DNA of 64,000 bases, from NCBI GenBank assembly GCA_947446595.1, contig CANFGS010000003.1, positions 1 to 64,000 of the forward strand. Reading direction: 5' to 3'. The notes under the pieces were generated by a model that saw nothing but the letters and a program-made list of their open reading frames with translations, searched no databases and had not been told where the DNA came from. Position 1 is the first letter of the stretch. Each line of letters starts with the position of its first letter. Origin of the DNA: Neisseriaceae bacterium. Its GTDB lineage: Bacteria; Pseudomonadota; Gammaproteobacteria; Burkholderiales; UBA11063. Positions 56,083 through 64,000 of the stretch are shown in pieces. Both the position numbers and the translations under genes were made by a program.

Positions 56083-56784
56083 ATGATAATTGGTAATGGA
56101 ATGATGGCTAAGCAGTTCGTATCTTATAAAGATAATAATGATGTGATAATTTGCGCTAGTGGAGTATCAAATTCAAAAGAAACAAGAGATGCTGAATTTG
56201 TAAGAGAATATAACTTAATAGAAAAATTAAATGATACTCATTCAGATAAGTTATTTGTATATTTTAGTACTAGTAGTATGTATGATCCATGGGAAAAGAA
56301 GTCTCTTTATGTAAAGCATAAATTAAATATTGAAGAGTATATACAAAGCAATTTCAAAAACTATCATATTTTTCGAGTTTCACAGATAATAGGCAGGGCT
56401 AATAATGCTACTTTAATTAATTATCTGATAAATAGCATTTTACTAGATAAAGAGTTTGAAGTATGGGGAAGAACAACTCGGAATTTAATTGCATTAAGTG
56501 ATGTATATAATATTATTGATTATATTATTAAAAATCAAATTTTAAAAAATAAAATAGTTAATATTGCTAATCCAAATAATATTGCTGTTTTAGATGTTGT
56601 TAATTTTATTGAAGAAGTTTTGAGAAAAAAAGCACGGTATAAAATTATAAATCATGGTTTTCCTTTTGAGAAAGTAAATATTTCTGATATTAAAGAAATT
56701 ATAAATAAGTTATATATTGAATTTGATGAAGAAAAATATTACTTAAATGCAATTAATAAAATAATAATCAATAGTAGATTATAG
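56083..56784 (+). CDS. NAD-dependent epimerase/dehydratase-like (extended SDR)
   Basis: A 233-residue Rossmann protein. The glycine motif is reduced to IIGNGMMAKQF at the very N-terminus, Ser/Thr catalytic context is VYFSTSSMYDPWE, and the YxxxK pair is YVKHK (about residues 86-90). LIALSDVYNIIDYI and VNIANPNNIAVLDVVNFIEE match sugar-nucleotide reductases. It is short for the family (about 300) and the first beta-alpha unit is abbreviated, but the catalytic residues are present. It likely makes a nucleotide-sugar for the O-chain; which one cannot be told. The next gene begins four bases after its stop. Confidence 0.75.
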   Translation: MIIGNGMMAKQFVSYKDNNDVIICASGVSNSKETRDAEFVREYNLIEKLNDTHSDKLFVYFSTSSMYDPWEKKSLYVKHKLNIEEYIQSNFKNYHIFRVSQIIGRANNATLINYLINSILLDKEFEVWGRTTRNLIALSDVYNIIDYIIKNQILKNKIVNIANPNNIAVLDVVNFIEEVLRKKARYKIINHGFPFEKVNISDIKEIINKLYIEFDEEKYYLNAINKIIINSRL

Positions 56785-56788
56785 TAAT

Positions 56789-59700
56789 ATGAAAAAAAAG
56801 GTTAAGAAAATATATAAATACTACCAGTTGGGATATTTGAACAAAACAAATATAAAAAAGATCTTTCGTTTAATAAGAACTATGGGCATAAAACATACGT
56901 TTAATAAAATAAAGCAGTACATACGCTCTGTGAGGGCATTTGAACAAAGTAGTAGGTATTCAGATATACTAAATTTATCATTTGCTAAATACTTTGATAT
57001 AGCAGTTATGCATAGCTTGAAAAATAAATTGGGTGATTCAATTGTTTTTACAACGCCATGTTTGTCATATGGCGGTGGTGAGTTATATTTATTAAGTTTA
57101 GCAAAATCGATACATGAATTAAATCCATCATTACATATTTTTGTAATTGTGCCGGAGTTTATTGGTACGTATAATCCTAATATACACGGTGATTATGACT
57201 TTATTACATTTATTGCTTGTCGTGATTTTATTGCGGATGATAATTTAGAGGAGTCTTATAATTTTTTGAAGGTTTTTATTAGTGTAGTTAAACCTAAAAT
57301 ATTACATAATATAAACTCTTCCATTACATGGAGATTAATTATCAATGAATCTATTTTTCTTAGAAAAAATATTGAAAAAATATATGCATGTATATTTTGC
57401 CCTCAGTATGATAATCTTGGGAATCTAGAGGGTTTTGCAAAAGAATTTTTGGAAGATGGAATAAAAAATATTGATTTACTTATTTCAGATAATCAAAATT
57501 TTAAATTATTCGCTTCACAAAACTTTAGATTATCACATGATGAATTGAAAAAAATTGTTACCATATATACTCCATGCAAATTTGGAAAATCTGATTCAGT
57601 TATTGCTGCGCAAAATAAAAACTTATCTAATATTCCACAAAAAAATATTAAGCTTCTCTGGATAGCACGTTTAGATGAGCAAAAAAATGTCAATTTATTG
57701 TTTCAGATTGCTAATAAGTATACAGGGTTTTTGATTTATGTATATGGCTCAAGTATAGTTGAAGGGGAAAATAAGTTTAGTAATATACCCAAAAATATTA
57801 TTTTAAAAGGTATAGAAATGGATATTGCTAAAATTATGCTTGATAATGACTATACAGCTATGATAATGACCTCCAGGTATGAAGGTATTCCAACCATTTT
57901 GATTATAGGTGGGTATTTAAATATACCAATTATAGCACCAGATGTTGGTGGTATAAGTGATTTAATTAATCATGATACAGGATATCTATTGTCATCAAAT
58001 CCATTACCAATAGATTATAAGTTGGCTGTTGATAGAGTTATTAATGATCATCAAGAGCGATTTAATAAAATTAATAGTATGCACAAGTTAATAGAAAAAC
58101 GCCATTGTTTTGAAATGATGAAAGAGTCATTAATTAAACTCACGTATTTAGATATTTCGAAAGATAATGTGAGATCACTTCCGCTAGTTAGTGTTATTAT
58201 TCCGTGTTATAATCAATATCATTTTTTAATTTCTTGCATCGAGTCTGTTTATGGTGCCTATGCTGGACCATTAGATATTATTGTTATTGATGATTACTCT
58301 ACTGAAGCTAAGAAAGCAACATATCAAAATCTTATTAATAATATCTTCCCAGACGTTAGAGTTATTAATAATGATAGAAATTATGGAGTTTGTAATACCA
58401 GAAATATAGGTATAGATTTAGCTTTAGGAGATTATATACAATTTCTTGATGCTGATGATGTTTTGCTGCCCAATAAAATTTCCATTCAAGTTAGCCAGGT
58501 AGATGAAGAAAAAAATATTCTAATATGTGATTATTTTTTATCAGATAACAACATGGAGCTTTTAAAGTATGAATCAAGTATTAAGCAATTTAATTTGACA
58601 TTAGAGAGTTTCTTATTATTTTGGGAGCGTGGGTTCTGTATTCCAATTCATACAGCTTTATTTCCAAAGGCAATCAAGGAAAACAAATTTGATTCAAATT
58701 TATCATCACGAGAAGATTGGGTTTTTTGGATTAATTTATTAATCAATAATTATAAAATATCATATTTACCTTATCAAGGCGTTATATATAGAATGCATTT
58801 AGATAGCGTAACACATTCAAAATTTTTAATTGCAGGAAAATCTTGGATAAATGCAACTTATTTGATACTGAATAAAATTGCAAACGTAGATTCAGAACTT
58901 AAATCAAAATTTATATCTGTTGCCGCAGAACATTATCTGAATTATTTTATCCCTAAGAGCATTGATGAATTATCACAAAAATCAATTAATAATGAAGTGA
59001 ATATAGTATTTGATAAATCGACGAAGTTCAATGAATTAGATGAATTAAAAGCAAAAATTGATTTTTATGCTAGTACAAAAATATTTTTTGATAAGATGGC
59101 TGATATTACTATTATTATACCAGTTTATAATCATTTTGATAAATTATGGCAATGTATTCAAAGTGCAATAGATCAAACTTGTACTGTGAAGGAAATTATT
59201 ATATTAAATGATAATTCATCTGATAGCATGGTAATTGATTTATTATACTATATTGAAAATAAATTTAGTAATTATATTAAAGTAATAAATTTTAATAAGA
59301 ATATTGGAATTAGTAATATTCAAAATCATGCAATTGAAGTTGCAACAGGAAATTATATTTTATTTTTGGATTGTGATGATTATTTAGAATTGAATGCAGT
59401 AGATGTTATGAGTCAGATATTAGAAAATAGTTCTCCTGATTATATATTTACAGATAACTACCATCTTATGGGGTTTGATAAAACATATAGTTGCTACGGT
59501 GGTTATGATAATATTAAATACTCATCAAATGAAAATATTTGTGTGGATTTATTATATGGAATGGTTGCTAATCATTTAAAAGTTATTAAGCGATCTTCAC
59601 TTTTAGATTGTGGCTTATTTAATGAAAAATATAGCGGTGTTCAAGATTGGGATATGGCTTTAAAATTTTGTGAAAAAGGAATGACTTTCAAATATATACA

Positions 59701-60079
59701 AAAACCATTATATAATCATCGTATTCATGCAAACTCTGTAACAAATTCTATGAGGACATTACAATTCAAACTTATGAATATAGTTAGGCGTAAGCATTTA
59801 GAGATACGCTATCCACATGTTAAGATTGATGATAATTCGAATGCTGAAATTGAGATAATTAAAGAGAGTTGTCAATTATCAATGATTGAATATTGTCTAT
59901 CAAATAAAAAACAAATTGCGTTTATGATAGATGAGCATACTTCATTAAGTGATTATTGGTTTGTAAATGAATTTAATGCGTTTTTTAATCAAATATATAT
60001 CAGTGACCCAAGTCAGTATGCTATTTTGTGTGGTTATTTATGGGATCCAAAAATCATCATGATTAAAAATAATATATAA
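56789..60079 (+). CDS. Three-domain glycosyltransferase (GT4-like plus two GT2)
   Basis: A 1,096-residue protein, the largest of the island. Residues about 75-440 form a GT-B (GT4-like) module with FTTPCLSYGGGELYLLSLAK, LLWIARLDEQKNVNLLFQIA and the donor region SRYEGIPTILIIGG. Residues about 465-700 are a GT2 module: VSVIIPCYNQ, DIIVIDDYS, FLDADDVL. Residues about 770-1000 are a second GT2 module: ITIIIPVYNH, LNDNSSDS, FLDCDDYL. Such fusions add several linkages of one repeat unit. The middle module resembles the separate GT2 encoded next (60091), including a shared GF-IPIH segment and S-REDW. Sugars unknown. Confidence 0.9.
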   Translation: MKKKVKKIYKYYQLGYLNKTNIKKIFRLIRTMGIKHTFNKIKQYIRSVRAFEQSSRYSDILNLSFAKYFDIAVMHSLKNKLGDSIVFTTPCLSYGGGELYLLSLAKSIHELNPSLHIFVIVPEFIGTYNPNIHGDYDFITFIACRDFIADDNLEESYNFLKVFISVVKPKILHNINSSITWRLIINESIFLRKNIEKIYACIFCPQYDNLGNLEGFAKEFLEDGIKNIDLLISDNQNFKLFASQNFRLSHDELKKIVTIYTPCKFGKSDSVIAAQNKNLSNIPQKNIKLLWIARLDEQKNVNLLFQIANKYTGFLIYVYGSSIVEGENKFSNIPKNIILKGIEMDIAKIMLDNDYTAMIMTSRYEGIPTILIIGGYLNIPIIAPDVGGISDLINHDTGYLLSSNPLPIDYKLAVDRVINDHQERFNKINSMHKLIEKRHCFEMMKESLIKLTYLDISKDNVRSLPLVSVIIPCYNQYHFLISCIESVYGAYAGPLDIIVIDDYSTEAKKATYQNLINNIFPDVRVINNDRNYGVCNTRNIGIDLALGDYIQFLDADDVLLPNKISIQVSQVDEEKNILICDYFLSDNNMELLKYESSIKQFNLTLESFLLFWERGFCIPIHTALFPKAIKENKFDSNLSSREDWVFWINLLINNYKISYLPYQGVIYRMHLDSVTHSKFLIAGKSWINATYLILNKIANVDSELKSKFISVAAEHYLNYFIPKSIDELSQKSINNEVNIVFDKSTKFNELDELKAKIDFYASTKIFFDKMADITIIIPVYNHFDKLWQCIQSAIDQTCTVKEIIILNDNSSDSMVIDLLYYIENKFSNYIKVINFNKNIGISNIQNHAIEVATGNYILFLDCDDYLELNAVDVMSQILENSSPDYIFTDNYHLMGFDKTYSCYGGYDNIKYSSNENICVDLLYGMVANHLKVIKRSSLLDCGLFNEKYSGVQDWDMALKFCEKGMTFKYIQKPLYNHRIHANSVTNSMRTLQFKLMNIVRRKHLEIRYPHVKIDDNSNAEIEIIKESCQLSMIEYCLSNKKQIAFMIDEHTSLSDYWFVNEFNAFFNQIYISDPSQYAILCGYLWDPKIIMIKNNI

Positions 60080-60090
60080 GTTGCTATAAA

Positions 60091-60924
60091 ATGGATATTT
60101 CTGTAATAATTCCTTGTTATAACCAAGGAAAGTACTTAGTTGAAGCAATTGATTCTGTTGAGAAAATTAGTGCGTCTTTGTTAATTGAGATATTGATAAT
60201 TAATGATGGCTCAGATGATGTGGAAACTCTTGAGGTTTTAGATAGATTGCTAGAATCTGGTTATAGAGTAATTAATTTTAATAATCATGGAGTATCAAGT
60301 GCACGAAACAAAGGTTTGGAGTTGTCTACGGGTAAATATATTCAATTTCTAGATGCAGATGATATTGTTATAAATAATAAATTTGTTAGGCAACTTGAAT
60401 TATTTAATCGTGATACTAATTTAAGTGTAGCAGTAAGTGATTTTTTATTTGCAGAAGAAGATTTATCAAAAACATATAGTTTATCAACTCACCAAGCATT
60501 TTTTAGCAAAAACTATCCTTTAGAGAGTTTTCTATTTTCTTGGGATAAGGGGTTTTCGATACCTATTCATTGTTTTTTATTTAAAAGTGAAGTGTTTTAT
60601 CAACAAAATCAAAGAATTAAGTTTGATGTTGATTTAGCCTCACGTGAGGATTGGCTTATGTGGTGTAAAATAGCTCTTACAAATGCCAAATTCAAATTTG
60701 ATCCAGAAGTAATGGCAATTTATCGCAAACATGGTTCTTCGATGACCAAAAATGTTATAAAATCTTTAAAAGGCTTTTTGATTGCTCAAATTAAAGTTGC
60801 AGGCTTAATTGATGACACAGCACTGCGTTGTAAGTTTATCAAATATAGCTTTTGTAGATTATTTCGTATAAAACATATTATCAAACTAATATCTTATTTG
60901 GCTCAAAATATTTATAACAGGTAA
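60091..60924 (+). CDS. GT2 family glycosyltransferase
   Basis: A 277-residue GT-A enzyme: ISVIIPCYNQGKYLVEAIDS, LIINDGSDD (nucleotide Asp), GVSSARNKGLE and FLDADDIV (DxD, about residue 93), later KGFSIPIHCFLF and ASREDWLMW, the acceptor-side segment with the putative catalytic base ED. It lies 11 bases after the three-domain enzyme and is clearly related to its middle GT2 module, so one probably arose by duplication of the other. A cytoplasmic, membrane-associated role in O-chain synthesis is inferred from context. Confidence 0.9.
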   Translation: MDISVIIPCYNQGKYLVEAIDSVEKISASLLIEILIINDGSDDVETLEVLDRLLESGYRVINFNNHGVSSARNKGLELSTGKYIQFLDADDIVINNKFVRQLELFNRDTNLSVAVSDFLFAEEDLSKTYSLSTHQAFFSKNYPLESFLFSWDKGFSIPIHCFLFKSEVFYQQNQRIKFDVDLASREDWLMWCKIALTNAKFKFDPEVMAIYRKHGSSMTKNVIKSLKGFLIAQIKVAGLIDDTALRCKFIKYSFCRLFRIKHIIKLISYLAQNIYNR

Positions 60925-61004
60925 TACAAAATACATTAAGTATTATCTGAATTAACAAATATGTTAAAATTCCTGACTAATGTTAAGAAACTATTGCAAA
61001 TATT

Positions 61005-61925
61005 ATGAAAATATCTTTATTTATCCCAACATACAATGCTGCAACATATGTGCATCAAATATTTAGTAACACACTATCAAATATAGCTAAAGCAAATCTT
61101 CATCGCGTATTGGTAATTGATTCATCATCTACTGATAATACCTTAGATCTAGTTAATCAATTTGGGTTTGAAAGTATAGTCATACCCAATAACGAGTTTG
61201 ATCATGGTGGGACGCGTCAGAAAGGGCTAGAAGTACTCTCTGATAGTGATATTATTGTATATATTACACAAGATGTATTAATTGAAGATCCTAATGCGAT
61301 TATTAATTTGGCTCAAGTATTAATTGATAATGAAAAAATTGCTGGGGCATATGCTAGACAATTACCTCATGATAATGCTGATATTTATGCTCAGCATTTA
61401 AGAAAGTATAATTATGATTCTACAAGCTATGTGCGTAAATATAACGATAGATTTATTTCTGGTATGCGTTGTATTTTTTCATCAGATTCATTTGCAGCTT
61501 ATAAAGTTTCAGCATTAAAAGAAGTTGGCGGATTTCCCGAGCATTTGATTATGGGGGAAGATGTATATCTTTTTGCTAAATTTTTACATGCTGGTTATAA
61601 AGTAGCTTATGCTGCTGATGTTACGTGCAAACATTCTCATAATTATACACTCGGTCAGACATTTCAGCGTTATTTTGATATTGGGGTGTTTCATAAATCA
61701 GAGTCTTGGATATTAGAAGAATTTGGAACTGCTAATAAAGATGGGATAAAGTATTTGTTATCTGAATTAAAATATGTAGCTCTTCGTAGACCTTGGCTTT
61801 TGCCTGTTTCTTTAGCACTTACCTTTACGAAATACTGTGGTTATAAACTTGGGCGTAATTATGATGAGATTGGTGTTAGATTATGCCGAAAATTTAGTAA
61901 AAATAAAACTTTCTGGTGGCAGTAA
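61005..61925 (+). CDS. GT2 family glycosyltransferase, rhamnosyltransferase-like
   Basis: A 306-residue GT2 enzyme. It begins ISLFIPTYNAATYVHQIF, donor Asp in VLVIDSSSTDNT, then FDHGGTRQKGLE, a segment typical of bacterial rhamnosyltransferases (H-GGTRN), YITQDVLIEDP as the DxD-like site, and GFPEHLIMGEDVYLFAKFLH with the catalytic ED. CKHSHNYTLGQTFQRYFDIG is also usual there. It likely adds rhamnose or a similar deoxysugar. No dTDP-rhamnose (rml) genes lie in the window. Last gene of the island; 80 bases separate it from the previous gene, so it may have its own promoter. Confidence 0.88.
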   Translation: MKISLFIPTYNAATYVHQIFSNTLSNIAKANLHRVLVIDSSSTDNTLDLVNQFGFESIVIPNNEFDHGGTRQKGLEVLSDSDIIVYITQDVLIEDPNAIINLAQVLIDNEKIAGAYARQLPHDNADIYAQHLRKYNYDSTSYVRKYNDRFISGMRCIFSSDSFAAYKVSALKEVGGFPEHLIMGEDVYLFAKFLHAGYKVAYAADVTCKHSHNYTLGQTFQRYFDIGVFHKSESWILEEFGTANKDGIKYLLSELKYVALRRPWLLPVSLALTFTKYCGYKLGRNYDEIGVRLCRKFSKNKTFWWQ

Positions 61926-61939
61926 ATCATTTTTGATTT

Positions 61940-62227
61940 TCATTTACGACCTCGATGTCTTGAATTATCTTGTAAAATATCTTCCAAGGAAATAGGTTTG
62001 TTAATAGCCGTCTTTGTAAATAGTTGATCAAAATTATCTATGGAATCCAAAATGTAAGATATTTGTAATAATGATTCTAGAGATATTTTGCCACGTTGCT
62101 CAAATTTTTTTAAACTACCTAAGCTAACTCCAGATCGCTCTGCTAGAGTTTTTTGACTTAAATTTAGAGATAGTCGTTTTTCGCGAGCTCGATTTGCTAT
62201 TTCAAGTGCAACTTCTTTTGGATTATG
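61940..62227 (-). pseudogene. XRE-family HTH regulator (HipB-like) without a start codon
   Basis: On the minus strand a frame of 95 sense codons runs from directly after the glpD stop codon to a TGA at 61940-61942: NPKEVALEIANRAREKRLSL, SQKTLAERSGVSLGSLKKFE (XRE/Cro helix-turn-helix) and ISLESLLQISYIL. This is the start-to-end pattern of short XRE repressors that partner HipA-like toxins. No ATG, GTG or TTG occurs before the HTH; the codon where relatives have Met-Asn-Pro reads CAT-AAT-CCA. So either a base was lost at the start codon or a non-standard start is used. No hipA-like gene is present; the next gene downstream is the convergent glycosyltransferase. Not marked by simple ATG-based gene calling. 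Confidence 0.7.
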
Positions 62228-63748
62228 TTATGGTAAATACTGTTTTGCTATTTTATTAAAATTATTTAATTGATCTTCTATCCATTTATTATCGTACCCC
62301 ATTTCAGTAGCCATTAGTTTGGCAACTGTTGGTGCTGCTTCTATTGCTGCTTTTGCATTTAGAAGAATGGCTCTGGTGCGTCTACATAATACATCTTCAA
62401 TTGTTTTAGCTTGTTCATGGCGTATTTGATATATTACTTCAGCACAAAGGTATGGAAGATCTGGGTGCAGTTTTTCATGGGTTTTAGTTTCTTCAGTAAT
62501 TTTGAGAATTTTATTTGCTTCACTAGCATAAACACTAAGCGGGTAGGGCAATACTGTATCAGTATTCTGAGCGTATAGTTTAAGTTCTTTTGTAATAGAT
62601 TTGGTATTATTAAGCATACCATTATTTATCGCAAAATTAATGGTATCTTCACCCATCAAGCGATATATTGTCCATTTGCCACCTACAATGGAAATAAGAC
62701 CGCTACTACTTAAGAGAATTTCATGCTTTCTTGAGATTTTAGAGCTATTAGTTTGATTCTGTGGTCTTACTAATGGTCTTTGACCTGCAAATACAGATTT
62801 TATATCGTCCCGCGTAACTATCTTACTCGTATAGTTATTTAGAGTATCTAGTATAAAATCTATTTCATTTATCTGTGCTATTGGATCTATTTCGGGCTTG
62901 TCAATAGCAATATCGGTTGTACCAACTACGACTTTATTATGCCAAGGTAATACAAATAGTATCCTACCGTCATTAGTTTTAGGAATTACGATAGCGTATT
63001 TAGAATCAAAGATATCTTTATTAAATACTAGATGAGTTCCTTGGGCGGCTGCTACATTCTTATGGCTTTCTACGGGTTCATCAATATCTAGTATCGTATC
63101 AGTTAGTGTGCCTGTAGCATTAATAACTATTTTTGCTTTAATTTCATAATCTTCATTAGTGAGTTTATTTTGTACTTTCAGTCCTGTAACTTTGTCTTCT
63201 GAGTTTTTAGTGAATCCTGTGACATTTGTATAGTTATGAGCTATTCCACCAAGACTCTCAAATGTCTTTAGTAATGAAACAAGCATACGAGTATCATCAA
63301 ACTGCCCATCATAATATACGGCAGAGCCTTTAAGACCAGCTGTGTTTAGATTTGGAGCTTTACCCAGTGTATCATTACGATTTAGAAATTCACTGTGTCC
63401 TACTTTTTCTTTGCCAGCCAAAAAATCATATAGCTTTATTCCTACAAAGTATTTTAATTTATCCATCCATGAGTATAAAGGTACCATATAGGGCTGTGCT
63501 TTAGCAATATGTGGTGCATTTTTTAGAAAAAAATGTCGTTCTGATAGACCTTCTTTAACTAGTTCAAAATCAAAATTTGCAAGATAACGTATGCCGCCAT
63601 GGACAAGCTTGGTAGATTTTGAAGAAGTTCCTTTGCCGTAATCATATGCTTCAAATAAAATAGTCTTGTAACCCCTTGAAGCAGCCTCAACAGCAACACC
63701 AAGTCCAGTTGCACCGCCTCCAATAATAGCTACATCATATTCGTTCAT
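62228..63748 (-). CDS. glpD: Aerobic glycerol-3-phosphate dehydrogenase
   Basis: A 506-residue FAD enzyme. FAD motif YDVAIIGGGATGLGVAVEAA at residues 4-23, then GTSSKSTKLVHGGIRYLANF (the GlpD signature), RILFVLPWHNKVVVGTTDI, and SIVGGKWTIYRLMGEDTI near residue 370. It oxidises glycerol-3-phosphate to dihydroxyacetone phosphate at the inner membrane. Start at 63748, in the ATGA overlap with the end of glpK; the longer frame from 63760 lies inside glpK. Length and order (glpK then glpD) are as expected. Confidence 0.96.
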   Translation of the reverse strand: MNEYDVAIIGGGATGLGVAVEAASRGYKTILFEAYDYGKGTSSKSTKLVHGGIRYLANFDFELVKEGLSERHFFLKNAPHIAKAQPYMVPLYSWMDKLKYFVGIKLYDFLAGKEKVGHSEFLNRNDTLGKAPNLNTAGLKGSAVYYDGQFDDTRMLVSLLKTFESLGGIAHNYTNVTGFTKNSEDKVTGLKVQNKLTNEDYEIKAKIVINATGTLTDTILDIDEPVESHKNVAAAQGTHLVFNKDIFDSKYAIVIPKTNDGRILFVLPWHNKVVVGTTDIAIDKPEIDPIAQINEIDFILDTLNNYTSKIVTRDDIKSVFAGQRPLVRPQNQTNSSKISRKHEILLSSSGLISIVGGKWTIYRLMGEDTINFAINNGMLNNTKSITKELKLYAQNTDTVLPYPLSVYASEANKILKITEETKTHEKLHPDLPYLCAEVIYQIRHEQAKTIEDVLCRRTRAILLNAKAAIEAAPTVAKLMATEMGYDNKWIEDQLNNFNKIAKQYLP

Positions 63749-64000
63749 GGCTGTACCCATCCTTTGGTTCTATTTACGGCTTCATGCCATATTGCAAGTA
63801 ACTCTTGTCGTGTTTGGTTATTTATTAGTGGTTCAAATTGACGATCTATTTGCCATACAGCTTCGAGTTCGTCAACACTACTCCAAAAACCAACAGCTAT
63901 TCCAGCCAAATATGCAGCCCCAAGGGCTGTTAACTCTAAACATTTAGGGCGTTCAACAACAGTGTTTAATATATCAGCCTGAAATTGCATCAAGAAGTTA
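63745..64000 (-). CDS. glpK: Glycerol kinase, C-terminal end only
   Basis: The frame continues past the right window edge. The visible 84 residues contain NFLMQFQADILNTVVERPKC and TALGAAYLAGIAVGFWSS, the last conserved block of glycerol kinase (FGGY family), and end NRTKGWVQP. The enzyme phosphorylates glycerol to glycerol-3-phosphate, the substrate of glpD just downstream; the two overlap by four bases. Confidence 0.95.
   Translation of the reverse strand, partial: NFLMQFQADILNTVVERPKCLELTALGAAYLAGIAVGFWSSVDELEAVWQIDRQFEPLINNQTRQELLAIWHEAVNRTKGWVQP

Overview
The window looks like chromosome from a low-GC (roughly one-third G+C by eye) Gram-negative proteobacterium. Supporting features are a two-domain 1,262-residue PurL, a groESL operon with a sigma-32-type promoter, BamD/RluD/PgeF, ClpP-ClpX, the rimP-nusA-infB-rbfA-truB operon, a TolC-type exporter, a PglL-like O-oligosaccharyltransferase and an ABC-dependent O-polysaccharide cluster. 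Gene order (rluD next to bamD/comL, comF divergent from bioC, metG divergent from apbC) and the PglL homologue fit Betaproteobacteria. A low-GC Neisseriales relative such as Aquella is a guess that cannot be tested from this sequence alone.

Layout. 1-3667: 3' part of an RHS/YD-repeat protein with a variable tip and no visible immunity gene. 3680-7075: stand-alone MnmC oxidoreductase coupled to an MHS-type transporter, then an orphan PD-(D/E)XK nuclease. 7247-11422: a three-gene export operon (ABC membrane protein, HlyD adaptor, TolC channel) whose ABC protein has lost its ATPase motifs. 11445-17401: purL, and groES-groEL on the other strand. 17402-26115: a mixed region with an ATP-grasp enzyme divergent from a PAS-LuxR regulator, comF/bioC, tRNA-Lys(CUU), mltB, a MAPEG protein, queH and a patatin. 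Short imperfect palindromes of one family are scattered between these genes. 26163-26668: a RelB/YafQ-type toxin-antitoxin pair whose toxin has a nonsense codon. 26681-35688: mostly housekeeping (metG-rdgB-rhodanese-methyltransferase operon, apbC, an amino-acid permease, pgeF, rluD). 35690-48110: bamD, pglL-like gene, clpPX, and the nusA/infB operon, interrupted by a PEGA lipoprotein gene and an AlbA/Schlafen-type gene. 48291-49330: a decayed IS30-family element. 49360-61925: O-polysaccharide island (Wzm/Wzt exporter, methyltransferase plus kinase/coiled-coil pair, membrane and soluble glycosyltransferases, a sugar reductase). 61940-64000: an HTH gene lacking a start codon, glpD and the end of glpK, all on the minus strand.

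Most interesting point. The methyltransferase (51460-52347) and the kinase-like/coiled-coil protein (52347-53303) directly behind Wzt look like a split version of the WbdD chain terminator. In WbdD the coiled coil works as a molecular ruler for O-antigen length. Here the coiled coil contains a near-perfect 21-bp tandem repeat, exactly one heptad per unit, so replication slippage could lengthen or shorten the ruler one heptad at a time without breaking the frame. Other notable items are the ATPase-dead ABC protein in a type I-like secretion operon, a sigma-32 promoter overlapping the 5' end of purL, the nonsense-mutated toxin beside an intact antitoxin, and the HTH frame immediately after glpD that has no start codon.

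No stretch longer than about 250 bases lacks a gene or described element. No CRISPR array, prophage, integrase, rRNA or convincing riboswitch was seen.
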